Assembly (NCBI RefSeq): GCF_007747995.1
Contig: NZ_CP036276.1
Span: 5,191,001 to 5,255,000 of the forward strand
Reading direction: 5' to 3'
Source of the DNA: Symmachiella dynata
Lineage (GTDB): Bacteria; Planctomycetota; Planctomycetia; Planctomycetales; Planctomycetaceae
Length of the DNA stretch: 64,000 nucleotides
Shown here: in pieces, positions 19,153-29,800 of the stretch
Layout of the letters: each line of letters starts with the position of its first letter
Numbering within the stretch: position 1 is the stretch's first letter
Program-made: the position numbers and the translations under genes
Notes under the pieces: generated by a model
What the model saw: the letters and a program-made list of their open reading frames with translations, nothing else
What the model was told of the DNA's origin: nothing
Databases searched by the model: none

Positions 19153-20949
19153 CTACTTTGTCGTTTCAGCCTGTTTGCTGACCGAGACCTGCCACGGCCC
19201 ACGGACCGCTTCACGTTTTCCAACGCGCACCAAGTCGAGTGTCAACCGCGCGTCCCCGGCGGTCAGCTCCACGTCACGAAACGTGTGCTCCGTGGAATCC
19301 GCCGCCACATCGGCCGTTAAGGTTTTGCCCCCCATTTTTAACGACAACGTCTCTTTATATGCACGCGGCTTATAGGTCACGGTCACGTCGTAACGCCCTG
19401 CTGTCGCTACGAACAATTCCCAGTAGCCGCGTGAATCGGGTTGCCAACCGCTGTCACGACTGGTGCGCCGCCAATCTTGGCGGGTGAGGACCACTGGGTT
19501 TTCGTGCGGCGTACCGAGATAAATGCGCGGCGGAGCATAGTTGTCCTCACGCGTGCTACTAACATCGTCGAACCAGGTTTCATATGCCTGCCGCATTTGC
19601 TTGGCGACATCAGCCTGCTCGGCAACAACGTTGTGCATTTGCAGTGGATCGGCCGTCATGTCATACAATTCAAACTTCGGAGGCCGCGGCAATTTTTCGC
19701 GGCCGAAACCAGAATCGTTTAATAGCGTCCAATCTTGATTGATGGCGACAAAATTATGAAAGCGGACCGGGACATCCCCGCGATGTGCCTGAATATAAAT
19801 CGTGCGATCAGGCCAATCGTCTGCTTTGCCTTCCAACAACGGCAAAACGCTCCGCCCATCCAGTTGGACTCCCTCGGGCACCGGGACCTCACAGGCGTCC
19901 AGCAACGTTGGTAACACATCGATATGTGCCGCAATGCGGTCGGAGCTTTGCCCCGCTTTCAACCGCGCCGGCCAATGCACATAAAACGGCGAGCGGACGC
20001 CCCCTTCATGGACGCGTGATTTCATGCCCCGCATCCCAGCGACATAACGCATGCCGTTGGGGCCGTTGTCGACCATGAAAATCACCACTGTATTGTCGGT
20101 GATCTTGAGCGCGTCCAGTTTTTCAAACAAGCGGCCAACATTCGCATCGACATTGCTGATCATCGCAAATATCCGCGCTCGTTTGTCTTGGTTCGCTTTT
20201 TTCGGCAAACGGTGTCCCGTCTCCTGCGGAAATTGGTCGTTCCCTAGGTCGACTTTCTTGTACTGCGCGTACTCCGTTTCCGGGACGTCATCAAACGGTC
20301 CGTGGGGTGCGTTGGTCGGAATGTAAGCGAAAAACGGAGTACGGGAATCATGTTGCGTCTCGATCCAATTCATTGCTGCGTCGAAATAGAGGTCGGTGCA
20401 ATACCCTGTTTGCGGCGCCTCTTGGCCGTTGTGAAACAGTATCGGATCGGTGTATTTGCCTTCGCCGCCTGGGGGATCAGAGGGTTGCCCAATCCCACCG
20501 CCACGGATCACGAATGATTCCTGAAATCCCTGGTCCATCGCGCGGATCGGATAGTTGTCTCCCAAATGCCATTTGCCGAAGATGCCTGTCGCGTATCCGG
20601 CGGCGCCGAGCATTTCGGCAATCGTCACCTCATCGGTCTCCATCATCGCCCGCCCAATGTAAGTATCGATCGCCCGCGTGCGGTAGTTGTAGCGGCCCGT
20701 CATCAAGCAGGCTCGCGTTGGGGCGCAGACCGGCGAGACATAAAACCGCTCCATCTGCGCACTGCGTTTGGCCATCGCATCGATATTCGGCGTGCGAATC
20801 AACGGATTGCCCGTTGCCCCCAAGTCGCCGTACCCCTGATCGTCGGTCATGATCAGAATCACATTCGGCCGATCCGCCGCCGCAACGGTCGCCGCATCCA
20901 CGAATCCAACCAGACCGCACAACCCGACCAAGATTAGGAACGCTCTCAT
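19153..20949 (-). CDS. Secreted arylsulfatase-type sulfatase
   Basis: A 598-residue exported sulfatase. A signal peptide (MRAFLILVGL to about residue 24) precedes RPNVILIMTDDQGYGD, which binds Ca. The formylglycine site is Cys75 in CAPTRACLMTGRYN (C-x-P-T-R). GKWHLGD and DNGPNG follow as expected. The C-terminal 130 residues form an extra beta-rich domain (YWELFVATAGRYDVTV) typical of planctomycete sulfatases and resembling a carbohydrate-binding module. GGAGAG lies upstream of the start. Likely removes sulfate esters from marine or plant polysaccharides outside the cytosol. No formylglycine-generating enzyme is in the window. Confidence 0.92.
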   Translation of the reverse strand: MRAFLILVGLCGLVGFVDAATVAAADRPNVILIMTDDQGYGDLGATGNPLIRTPNIDAMAKRSAQMERFYVSPVCAPTRACLMTGRYNYRTRAIDTYIGRAMMETDEVTIAEMLGAAGYATGIFGKWHLGDNYPIRAMDQGFQESFVIRGGGIGQPSDPPGGEGKYTDPILFHNGQEAPQTGYCTDLYFDAAMNWIETQHDSRTPFFAYIPTNAPHGPFDDVPETEYAQYKKVDLGNDQFPQETGHRLPKKANQDKRARIFAMISNVDANVGRLFEKLDALKITDNTVVIFMVDNGPNGMRYVAGMRGMKSRVHEGGVRSPFYVHWPARLKAGQSSDRIAAHIDVLPTLLDACEVPVPEGVQLDGRSVLPLLEGKADDWPDRTIYIQAHRGDVPVRFHNFVAINQDWTLLNDSGFGREKLPRPPKFELYDMTADPLQMHNVVAEQADVAKQMRQAYETWFDDVSSTREDNYAPPRIYLGTPHENPVVLTRQDWRRTSRDSGWQPDSRGYWELFVATAGRYDVTVTYKPRAYKETLSLKMGGKTLTADVAADSTEHTFRDVELTAGDARLTLDLVRVGKREAVRGPWQVSVSKQAETTK

Positions 20950-21189
20950 ACCAGATACTCTCCAGTGACATAGTGCCGGTTTTACCGGCCGTTACGAATT
21001 GGACTTCATATGAACACGGTTTCGTCCGGCACAGCCGGAGCTTCGGATTCGACGAACATCGACAGTATTTACGTTACACGGAAACCGACGCTGAGGGGAG
21101 TCTCCACCGCAATTCGATCCCGTATCCCTGCAGGCCCAGCGGATGTTATTGGTATTTGAAACAGCGTCACCGGCATGAGCCCATTGATG

Positions 21190-21198
21190 TGCTAGAAT
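21190..21198 (+). promoter_or_regulatory. Candidate extended -10 promoter (TGCTAGAAT)
   Basis: TGC-TAGAAT fits the extended -10 form TGnTAnAAT and lies 38 bases before the CPBP protease start. Similar motifs precede the genes at 36502 and 39882. Confidence 0.4.
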
Positions 21199-21236
21199 TG
21201 GGCGAAATCCGCTCCCCACTCCGAGAATGCCACGCC

Positions 21237-21959
21237 ATGTCCACTCCTGACGAAAACAGGGATCTTGCCCCCTCTGCTTCCGGCTCCAGTCCGATTTTGG
21301 CGTATGTGCTCCCGTTTGTGCTGTTCATGGTACTCGGTGCCGCGGAGGGTTGGGAACCGCTCAAACCGTATTATCCATTCGTTTACACCGCCAAGATCGC
21401 CATCGTACTGGGCTGTTGGTGCTATTTCCGTCGTCGCTACCCTGCCCCTTCGACCGCCGGCCTTGGCTGGGGCATCCTGGCGGGCATTGTTGGTGTTATT
21501 GTTTGGATTGGGCTGTGGAACCTCAATCTTGAACGACATATTGCTGACATCCTGCCGAGTTGGCTGTATTCCGCTGAGCGCATCGGCTACGACCCGTTCA
21601 CGGCTATTACCTCGACCGGCGGCGCCTGGGCGTTCATCGCTGTCCGTCTGTGCGGCTTGGCGCTGGTCGTGCCGTTGATGGAAGAGGTTTTCTGGCGCGG
21701 GTTTTTGATTCGGTATCTGGTCAAAGATGACTTCGAATCGGTCCCGGTCGGCACGTTCACCCCTTGGAGTTTTTCCGCCGTGGTCGTGCTCTTTACATTA
21801 GCGCACCCGGAACTCCTAGCCGCCGCCATTTGGTGCGCCGGCATCAACTGGGTGTTGTACCGGACTAAAAACCTCTGGGCCTGTATCACTGCGCATGCGG
21901 TGACGAATCTGTTGCTCGGGGTCTATATCCTCGCCACTGGCTCCTGGGCGCTCTGGTAA
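21237..21959 (+). CDS. CPBP-family intramembrane protease (TIGR03008-like)
   Basis: A 240-residue polytopic membrane protein. The start at 21237 (MSTPDENRD) follows a candidate extended -10; the frame open to 20973 is rejected. Several membrane segments are visible. The abortive-infection/CAAX-protease motifs EEVFWRG (EExxxR), FTLAHPE and ITAHAVTN give the glutamate and histidine metal ligands. The N-terminal pattern ILAYVLPFVLFM and the FRRRY segment resemble TIGR03008, the CAAX-protease-related protein found next to or fused with exosortase. No exosortase or PEP-CTERM protein is seen here. The substrate is unknown. Confidence 0.78.
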   Translation: MSTPDENRDLAPSASGSSPILAYVLPFVLFMVLGAAEGWEPLKPYYPFVYTAKIAIVLGCWCYFRRRYPAPSTAGLGWGILAGIVGVIVWIGLWNLNLERHIADILPSWLYSAERIGYDPFTAITSTGGAWAFIAVRLCGLALVVPLMEEVFWRGFLIRYLVKDDFESVPVGTFTPWSFSAVVVLFTLAHPELLAAAIWCAGINWVLYRTKNLWACITAHAVTNLLLGVYILATGSWALW

Positions 21960-22152
21960 TCCGATCGCTGCGGTCTACTGGTTTCTCGATCAAGCACCAG
22001 GCTGTGGTCGGCACAACCGGCACACTCCCCCCCACCCCTCCTTGGTGGCCACGTTGCGAAACGGCATCACGCGTTTTCCCGACGCAACGTGATATTGCAA
22101 AGTAGAGTTGAATGTCTGAACGCAGAAGCTCCGAATAATGAGGAATCTAGAG

Positions 22153-23397
22153 ATGGCGAATACCGATTTTGCATTGGATCAAAAAACCGAAACTCCCGGC
22201 TTGGAATACCTACGCTGGATGCAAGAGGCGACCGTGCAAGGCAAAGGCCTGGGTGGACTGGTTCGCGAAATCGCCGGCCTGATGTGGGGACCGGGCAAGT
22301 TGCAGCCGAACGAATACTTTATGTACAAGCTCTACGACGATCAGCGTTATGGGGCCGATGTCAAAAAAACCTTCTTGGGCGCTCAGCGGCACCACGAATT
22401 GCTCGCCGCTCTCGACATGCCCTGGCCCAAAATCGCCAACGACAAGCCGACTTTAACGGCGCTGTTGCGGGGCCACGAATTGCCGATCCCCGAAACACAA
22501 GCCATGCGGCACGCCGCTCGGACTTTTCCGGGAGCGAAACCGCTGTTCAGTCGTGAAGACGTACTGCGATTTCTCCGCGAAGAAGCCAACTATCCACTGT
22601 TCACAAAACCAACCGCCGGTGCCTGTAGTTTGGGCGTGGCCAATATCGAATCCTACGACGCCGACGCTGATTGCCTGTTGACCAGCGACGGACGGCAGGT
22701 CTCGGTCGAAGATTTCGCCGATCAAGCTGAACAATTCGCGGCCGATGGCTACTTGTTCCAATCACGACTCACGCCACACCCTCAGATGGCCGACATCGTC
22801 GGAAACCGCATCAGCACGGTGCGTATGTTCGTGCTGGTGGACGAGCAAGGTCCGGTGTTGTTGCGAGCTGCTTGGAAAATCCCGGGCGCCGAAACAGTGG
22901 CCGACAACTTTTGGCGCGCCGGCAACATGCTGGGTGGCGTCGATGTCGAGACGGGCGACGTCACGCGGGTGTTGATGCGAACGGCTGAAGGCACCGAACC
23001 AGTCGAGGAACATCCGGTGACCGGCACCAAATTCGACGGTCTGACATTCCCCGAATGGGATGCGATGAAAGATCTCGTCATGCGAGGCGCAGCGGCGGTT
23101 CCCTCGTGCCACCTGCAAGGTTGGGATGTGGCGCTGACCGATCAAGGCCCCGTGCTGATTGAACTGGAAGGCGACGGCGGCGATTCGATCATGGAACAAC
23201 TCTGTTTCGATACCGGATTGCTGCAAGGCCGTTACTTGGACTTCCTGAACAAGGCCATGCTGCAACGCAAAGAAAACGCCAAGTCCGCCAAACGCCGCTC
23301 ACGCAAAAAGCTGTGGGCCAATCTCTCGCAGTTGAACATGAACGCACAACGCAGCGGCGAAACGGAGAGTGAACCGACCACGACGCACAGTGCGTGA
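22153..23397 (+). CDS. Sugar-transfer-associated ATP-grasp family protein (operon gene 1)
   Basis: A 414-residue protein. GAGGA at 22140-22144 sits 8 bases before the ATG at 22153, so this start is chosen over 22138. An ATP-grasp fold is indicated by KPTAGACSLGV (about 150-165, Lys and Gly-rich loop), STVRMFVLVD, and QGPVLIELEGDGGDS near the C-terminus (metal-binding Glu and downstream acidic residues). This fits the 'sugar-transfer associated ATP-grasp' family (PF14397-like). Such enzymes ligate a carboxylate to an amine or hydroxyl using ATP. It is followed by two PLP enzymes on the same strand (70- and 26-base gaps), so it is probably the ligase of one pathway. The Lys/Arg-rich C-tail (about 370-385) is unusual. 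Confidence 0.72.
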   Translation: MANTDFALDQKTETPGLEYLRWMQEATVQGKGLGGLVREIAGLMWGPGKLQPNEYFMYKLYDDQRYGADVKKTFLGAQRHHELLAALDMPWPKIANDKPTLTALLRGHELPIPETQAMRHAARTFPGAKPLFSREDVLRFLREEANYPLFTKPTAGACSLGVANIESYDADADCLLTSDGRQVSVEDFADQAEQFAADGYLFQSRLTPHPQMADIVGNRISTVRMFVLVDEQGPVLLRAAWKIPGAETVADNFWRAGNMLGGVDVETGDVTRVLMRTAEGTEPVEEHPVTGTKFDGLTFPEWDAMKDLVMRGAAAVPSCHLQGWDVALTDQGPVLIELEGDGGDSIMEQLCFDTGLLQGRYLDFLNKAMLQRKENAKSAKRRSRKKLWANLSQLNMNAQRSGETESEPTTTHSA

Positions 23398-23467
23398 AAC
23401 CACGGAAACCAACCGCGACTGGAAACGGACGTCTTACTTAGATTTGCATTGCACCAAAGAAGTACTC

Positions 23468-25060
23468 ATGCATCCGAATACCAAAGCGCCGCTGGAAGAG
23501 CTTCTGGTTTCCGGCGGCGACAACCGTCTCAACCTGCTGGGCGGGGAACGGCTCAATAAATATGGATGCGGACCGCAACCACGGTCCGTCGTTCCATTTG
23601 GATCGTGCACGAGTTCTTCCACTTCGCTCCGCGGATACGCGAAAGCGATGCGGACATTGCGTATCCTGCAGGGACAAGATGATTTCGACACGGCTGTCGC
23701 CCAGTGCGCACAATCGATCCGCACACGGCTTGCTGAATTGCTTGAGTTGAACGCCGACGTCGACATTGCATTGGCCCCTTCGGGCACCGATGTCGAGTTT
23801 CTCGCTGTCGCATTGGCGGGTGGCAATTCCAAGAAACAGATCGTCAACATCGTTGTTGGCCCGGGCGAAGTCGGCAGCGGAACACCGTTGGCCGCCGGAT
23901 GTTGTCACTATGACAATCAAACGCCCAACGGCCGCAGCAAGACACGCGGAACGCCGATTGACGCCGAACTCGCGTCGCGGGTCACCGTAAAAACCGTCGA
24001 CATTCGCGGCGCCGGCGGACGACAGTTGGAAGAATCAGAAATCAACGCCGAAGTCACCCAACTGGTCGTCGATTCCAGCAACGATGATACGGTCGTGCTC
24101 TTGCACATTGTTGCCCACAGTAAAACCGGTGTCTTCGCCCCCAGCTTCGCCTGCGTCGAACGGTTGCGAGCGGCCTTTCCCGACTTAGTGGTCGTCATCG
24201 ATGCCGCTCAAGGACGCATCAGCCGCGCGGGATTACGCGACGCGTTGGACCGCGGCTATTTGGTGATTTTTACGGGATCCAAATTCTACGGCGGCCCCCC
24301 CTTCTCCGGGGCGCTGCTCATCCCACACACGTTCGACGAAACCATCCAATCACTCGGCCAACTTCCGCAGGGATTCGGCGATTATTTTTCCGCCGCTGAA
24401 ATGCCCGAACGTTGGACCGCTATCCGCAACGCGCTGCCTAAGAAATCCAACCTCGGCATCGTGCTCCGCTGGACAGCCGCGCTGGCGGAGATCGATGCCT
24501 ACTACGCCGTGCCGGAATTGACGCGGGACTGGGTGCTGAACTGCTTCGAAACCCAGGCCCCTCAGATCCTCGGTGCGTCCTCCGTATTTAAACTACTGCC
24601 AACCACTCCGGCACCGCACGACGAAGAAGTCGACCGTCCACTCGAAGCGCGAACAACCGTTGTCGGCTTTTGGATCACTCCGCCGGGTGAACGAAATGCT
24701 CTAGAGAAAACGGACCTCGCACGGCTACATCACAACTTGAATCGCGACATCTCCCTTCTGTATCCCGACTGGGATACGGAGGTTACTTCGCAATGTTTCC
24801 ATATCGGACAACCGGTCAACCTCGGTACTGCCGGATATATACTACGGGTCGCGATTGGTGGAGAGTTGGTCGTCCGTGTGGCGACCGACGCACGCTTGGG
24901 ACGTACTTTCGACCAACGCTTGACTTGGTTGCAGCAGCAAATTATGAATCTGCGACGCAAGGTGGAATGCCTTGTTGGAGTGGAAGCTGACGCCGATTCG
25001 GTGATTTTCAATCCTGGCGTGGAGTTACCGCTCAAACTGCCTGCCGCCAACTTAAAATGA
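23468..25060 (+). CDS. PLP-dependent fold-type I enzyme, class V aminotransferase-like (operon gene 2)
   Basis: A 530-residue protein, starting at MHPNTK (23468) after AAAGAAG; the earlier ATG at 23369 overlaps gene 1. Fold-type I features: APSGTDVEF (about 103-111, phosphate-binding/substrate loop), VVVIDAAQGR with Asp245 pairing the pyridine nitrogen, and Lys272 in FTGSKFYGGPPFSG as the Schiff-base lysine. It is longer than typical class V transferases (about 400), with a C-terminal extension containing LHHNLNRDISLLYPDWD. I do not recognise a named family. The position between an ATP-grasp ligase and a decarboxylase-like PLP enzyme suggests a transamination, lyase or desulfurase-type step on a shared intermediate. 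Confidence 0.7.
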   Translation: MHPNTKAPLEELLVSGGDNRLNLLGGERLNKYGCGPQPRSVVPFGSCTSSSTSLRGYAKAMRTLRILQGQDDFDTAVAQCAQSIRTRLAELLELNADVDIALAPSGTDVEFLAVALAGGNSKKQIVNIVVGPGEVGSGTPLAAGCCHYDNQTPNGRSKTRGTPIDAELASRVTVKTVDIRGAGGRQLEESEINAEVTQLVVDSSNDDTVVLLHIVAHSKTGVFAPSFACVERLRAAFPDLVVVIDAAQGRISRAGLRDALDRGYLVIFTGSKFYGGPPFSGALLIPHTFDETIQSLGQLPQGFGDYFSAAEMPERWTAIRNALPKKSNLGIVLRWTAALAEIDAYYAVPELTRDWVLNCFETQAPQILGASSVFKLLPTTPAPHDEEVDRPLEARTTVVGFWITPPGERNALEKTDLARLHHNLNRDISLLYPDWDTEVTSQCFHIGQPVNLGTAGYILRVAIGGELVVRVATDARLGRTFDQRLTWLQQQIMNLRRKVECLVGVEADADSVIFNPGVELPLKLPAANLK

Positions 25061-25086
25061 GTGCCTGAGTATTTGAAAGCGGACGG

Positions 25087-26376
25087 ATGGATGCCTTCGG
25101 TCGCCGAATTTCATTGGACGAAGCGGCCGCTGTGGTGCAATCCGCGCAATTGCACGGCCCGCTCACTGACGCGCCGTCCGCCATCTTTCACAACCTGCAT
25201 CTCATGCAGTCGAGGTTGGCCGAACTAAAATCGGCATTCCCCCCCAACACGTTGCACGCGATTGCCATAAAAGCCAATCCGGTGTTGGAGATCCTCCGCG
25301 CAGTTGTTCAAGAAGGCTGTGGGTTGGAAGCGGCCAGTATTGAAGAGGTCCAACTGGCCCTCGCCGCCGGATGCCCGCCGCAACGGGTGATCTTTGATTC
25401 GCCTGCAAAAACGACGGCGGAGATCCGCCAAGCCTTGAACGCGGGAATTTATCTGAACGTCGATAACTTCGAGGAACTTCATCGGATCGCCACCGAACTG
25501 CAGACGCGTGCCTCGAACTCCGTGGTCGGCTTGCGGGTCAATCCTCAAGTTGGCGGCGGTACGATCTCACTGACTAGTGTTGCCAACACCGACTCCAAAT
25601 TTGGCATTCCGCTCTCCACAAATCGGGCGGCGATTTTGGAGGCATTTGCGAGCCACGCATGGCTCCGCGGCCTGCACATCCATGTCGGATCGCAAGGTTG
25701 TGCCATGGGGCTATTGACCGACGCCATTACGATCGCCGATACGTTGCGAAAAGAAATCGAACAGCACAGCGGCCAAGTAGTCACGCATCTCGACATTGGT
25801 GGTGGTTTGCCAACGGTGTACCAATCTGATTTGACTGCCCCCACGCCGGCCGAATACGTCGCTGAGATCCGCAAGCGCGCACCGGACGTGTTGTCCCCTG
25901 ACCTACAACGCATCACCGAATTCGGCCGCGCGGTCCAAGCCAATTGCGGATTCGCTGCCAGCCGAGTGGAATACTACAAACCCGCACAACAGATGGCCGT
26001 GATCCACCTCGGCGCGGACTTCTTGCTACGCCCCGTCTATCGCCCAGAGGATTGGCCGCATGAATTTTTTGTGTTGGATGCACAAGGCTTTCCCAAAACC
26101 GGTGAGACGCGTCCGGTGACAATCGTGGGACCACTCTGTTTCGGCGGCGACATCGTCGCTCGTGACGTGCAACTTCCGCCAATCGAAGCAGGCGATTGGA
26201 TCGTGATCCGCGACGTCGGCGCCTATACGCTGAGCATGTGGTCCCGGCATTGCAGCCGCGGCATTCCAGCGGTCATCGGTTATGAACCTGATCGCCTGGA
26301 TACCATGCAAGTCCTGCGTCCGGCCGAATCGCCGGAGGATATTGTGCGGTATTGGGGTCATGGTGAACAGATCTGA
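25087..26376 (+). CDS. PLP-dependent decarboxylase/racemase-fold enzyme, LysA-like (operon gene 3)
   Basis: A 429-residue fold-type III PLP enzyme related to diaminopimelate/ornithine decarboxylases. Lys62 in AIAIKANPVLEI binds PLP; HIHVGSQ, LDIGGGLPTVY and EFGRAVQANCG are the phosphate-binding and barrel motifs. GPLCFGGD retains the active-site Cys, but the following residue is Phe rather than the Glu of the LysA CESGD motif, and the late substrate-binding Tyr/Asn motif reads SMWSRHCSRG. So meso-DAP is probably not the substrate. It starts 26 bases after gene 2 and is thus translationally linked. The likely role is decarboxylation or epimerisation of an amino-acid moiety of the operon's product. 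Confidence 0.75.
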   Translation: MDAFGRRISLDEAAAVVQSAQLHGPLTDAPSAIFHNLHLMQSRLAELKSAFPPNTLHAIAIKANPVLEILRAVVQEGCGLEAASIEEVQLALAAGCPPQRVIFDSPAKTTAEIRQALNAGIYLNVDNFEELHRIATELQTRASNSVVGLRVNPQVGGGTISLTSVANTDSKFGIPLSTNRAAILEAFASHAWLRGLHIHVGSQGCAMGLLTDAITIADTLRKEIEQHSGQVVTHLDIGGGLPTVYQSDLTAPTPAEYVAEIRKRAPDVLSPDLQRITEFGRAVQANCGFAASRVEYYKPAQQMAVIHLGADFLLRPVYRPEDWPHEFFVLDAQGFPKTGETRPVTIVGPLCFGGDIVARDVQLPPIEAGDWIVIRDVGAYTLSMWSRHCSRGIPAVIGYEPDRLDTMQVLRPAESPEDIVRYWGHGEQI

Positions 26377-26762
26377 GAGCACGGTTGAAATCGTTGGCCT
26401 GAGTATTGTGCTCTATTCCATGTTTTCTTCCGTACTTGACTCAATCCAGAAAGTCTGGTTAACTAACACCCCTTTCGGAAACCCCCTATTCGTCCAGGGG
26501 CAAGCAGACAACCAAAACGAGATCGATCCCCACACGTTTTGAGGAGTGAGAGTCCTGCTAAACCAGTTGTTGTTGGGCCAGACAACATACACGGCGGGTG
26601 CAATCCTTTCGCCGCAATTCTCTGTCTAATTATTCCGAGCAGCATCAGCGGGTTCTCTTTGACACGATGTCATTCATGAGACACCTTTGAATAGCAACAG
26701 CGTGTTGCCACTTTTGGGTAACGCGCTGCTGTCATAAATACCGCGGGCTGCTGCAACTCCTC
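26377..26762. other. Intergenic region upstream of the riboswitch
   Basis: A 386-base non-coding stretch between the PLP operon and the GEMM aptamer. It contains a TTGACA at 26659-26664 (no convincing -10 at 17 bases) and a hairpin AACAGCGTGTT/AACGCGCTGCTGT at about 26696-26734. The promoter of the exoprotein mRNA should be here. Confidence 0.5.
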
Positions 26763-26852
26763 CAGAGCCTTCGATAAAGGCAAACCCGTCGTGAGGCGGG
26801 GACGCAAAGCCATGGGTCTCGCTCCAGAGATTGCCAGGTTCCCGAAAAGGTC
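26763..26852 (+). ncRNA. Cyclic di-GMP-I riboswitch (GEMM-I)
   Basis: The aptamer core is visible. GGCAAACC (26779-26786) enters a 6-base stem CCCGTC/GGCGGG closed by a GTGA (GNRA) tetraloop at 26791-26794. It is followed by the hallmark GGGACGCAAAGCC (26799-26811). Next comes a second hairpin GGTCTC/GAGATT (26815-26832) and the typical 3' segment TTGCCAGGTTCCCGA (26831-26845). This order matches class I c-di-GMP aptamers such as Vc2. It ends 35 bases before the start codon of the large exoprotein; the GGAGGA ribosome site (26873-26878) lies in the expression platform, so control of translation is likely. Whether it is an on or off switch cannot be read from the sequence. Confidence 0.9.
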
Positions 26853-26887
26853 GATCCCAACTCAAACCAGTTTGGAGGAATGCAGCA

Positions 26888-29800
26888 ATGCTTTTCCGCG
26901 CACGATCAACTTCCATGTCCACGCAACCCCCTGAAGCGGACATCTCCACGCTGTTCTCGCGCCTGATCGGCTGCGCACTTCCCAAGCAACCTCGGCCACG
27001 CAATTCTCGCTCCACCGATTCGCTAAAGTTCGAGACGCTGGAAAGCCGGCTCGTTATGTCCGGCAACCTCGAGTTGAATGGCGGAATCGAAGAGGACAAT
27101 AACACAGGTCACCCTCAGTTATGCGGCTGTGGTTGCTGCGGCGCTGGATACCTCAACGAACTGAACACCCTCGAATTGAACTCGACCTCTGAGGAATCAG
27201 GAGACGGAGAACAATTCCCGCTGGAAAGTCTGCCGTTGCTCTCCAGCAATTCCAACGCATCAGTGAAATTGTATCTGGATTTTGACGGACACTTCGAATC
27301 CAATTGGGGCTCCTATAGCAATATCACAACGCCGGCCTTTAGCCTGGATGGAGATTACAGCTCGTTCAGTACCGCCGAAATCAATTCGATCACCGAAATC
27401 TGGCAACGCGTCTCTGAGGACTATGCCCCTTTTAACATCGACGTCACCACGATTGATCCCGGCGACTTCAGCAACGGAAATGCCCTACGAGTGGCCATTG
27501 GCGGCAACAGTAGTTGGTACAGCAGCGGTGCGGGTGGCGTGGCCTATATCAACACGTTCACCAACTCCATCGTGAACACGGTCTACGTGTTCCCCGACAA
27601 TCTGGCCAAAAACGCCAAATACATCGCCGAGGCATCATCGCATGAAGCGGGGCATGGGTTCGGGCTGAGACATCAAAGCACTTATGACAACGGCACCAAG
27701 ACCAACGAATACAATCCAGGCAGCGGCGACTGGGCGCCGATCATGGGGGTTTCGTATTACAAAGCGCGGACTACCTGGCACGACGGGACGACAACGTCGG
27801 CCAATACATACCAAGACGACATGGCGGTCATTGCACGTGCGACGAACGGCTTTGGTTATCGGACCGACGATCATGGCAACATCAACTCGGCAACGACCTT
27901 ATCCTTCGCCGGCAATAATGCGACTGCATCGGGCATCATCGAACGCATGAGCGATGAAGACGCTTTCTCCTTTTCGACGACCGGGGGACAAGTGGACTTG
28001 TCCGTCAATGTCGCTGAAGTCGGTGCAAACTTGGACTCCGTCATCGAATTGCGGACCGCGTCCGGACAACTGATCGCCACTGCCGATCCATCGGGAAGTT
28101 ATGGAGCCGTCATTTCGACCGATGTCGCAGCCGGTGATTATGTGCTAGTCGTCCGCAGCACAGGCGAATATGGCTCAGTAGGACAATACACCGTTTCGGC
28201 AACCCGCAGCGAATCCACTGCGACGAATGAAATCTTCATTGCAGGAAATACTTCGGTTGCTGCGGGTGGGTTGTACACATTGAACCTCAGCGAAACCAAC
28301 ACCCAATCCTCAACCATCAGTCGTTGGACCATCAATTGGGGCGATGGCAACATTCAGACCATCAATGGAAACCCCAATACCGTCACCCACATTTATGCCG
28401 AGGGTCCGAATGCGTTCAGTATTTCCGCAACCGCCACCGACGCTGCAGGCACCTACCAATCCAATACGCTGACCGTCGACGTATTCGATCCCGCACCGGA
28501 ATTAGCGATATCCGGTTCGAGCATTGTGGCAGAGGGTTCAACCTACGTTCTGGGTCTCTCGGCCGACGGCAGTGGCGCAGCGACGATCACGCAGTGGACC
28601 ATTAACTGGGGCGACGGCACGATCCAGACGATCAACGGCAATCCCAACTCCACCAGCCATGTCTACGCCGACGGCACTGCCGCCTTCACGATCCAAGCCA
28701 CCGCCACAAACGCGGCCGGCACTTTTTCCGCCAACGCACTGGCCGTCACGGTGAACAACGTCGACGCCACGTTGAACATTTCAGGAAACAGCTCGGTTGC
28801 CGAAGGCAATACTTATACGCTAAGCCTTGCTGATACCGACCCCGGGGCGGATACAATTAGCAGTTGGACGATCAATTGGGGTGATGGCACGATCCAGACC
28901 ATCAACGGTGATCCGACGTACGCGACACACGTTTATGCAGGTAGCGGTCAATATGCGATCTCTGCCACTGCTAGTGACGAGGACGGCAGTTATCAGTCCA
29001 ATGCCGTGGCGGTCAATGTCCTCGAAGCGGCTCCGCAATTAAGCATCTCCGGCACGGGAAATACGGCAGAAGGTTCGTCTTACAACCTGACGCTCAATGC
29101 TGATGGCAGTGGTGCCGATACGATTACGCAGTGGACGATTAACTGGGGCGATGGCACGATCGAAACCGTCAACGGCAATCCCAACTCGGCCAGTCATGTT
29201 TACGCCGACGGTACTGCCGCTTACACGATCCAAGCCACCGCCACCAACGCGGCTGGCACTTTTTCCGCCAACAACCTGGGCGTCACGGTGAACAACGTCG
29301 CTGCGACGTTGAACATTTCCGGCGACAGTTCGGTCGACGAGGGTGAAACCTACACGCTGGACCTGTCCTCCACAGATCCCGGTGCGGACACAATCACCAG
29401 TTGGACGATCAATTGGGGTGACGGCACGATTGAGACGATTAACGGTGATCCCTCCTCCGCCACGCACGTCTACACCGGTGGCGGTCAATATGCGATCTCT
29501 GCCACCGCTAGTGACGAAGATGGTAGCTACCAGTCCAACGCGGTGGCCGTTAACGTTTTGGCGGGGCAGAACATTGCGTCTCCCAGCAATTTAGTCATCA
29601 CTGGTAAGAGCGGCGCACAATTACAAGTGCAATGGCAGGACAATTCGACCGGCGAAACCGCATTTGTCATCGAGCGGGTCACGACGACATCAAGCGTGCG
29701 TTATACATCCGAGTGGGTGACCGTTGGTACAACAGAGGCCAACACGACCAGCTTTACCGATACGGTCCCCAGCGCGGGGCGGTACTTGTATCGCGTTCGT

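Noticed and set aside
22062..22093. Hairpin ATCACG/CGTGAT upstream of the ATP-grasp gene as a riboswitch
   Set aside because: It is a single short stem with no conserved aptamer core.
26674..27105. Minus-strand open frame across the riboswitch and exoprotein start
   Set aside because: It contradicts the riboswitch and the strong ribosome site of the plus-strand gene.
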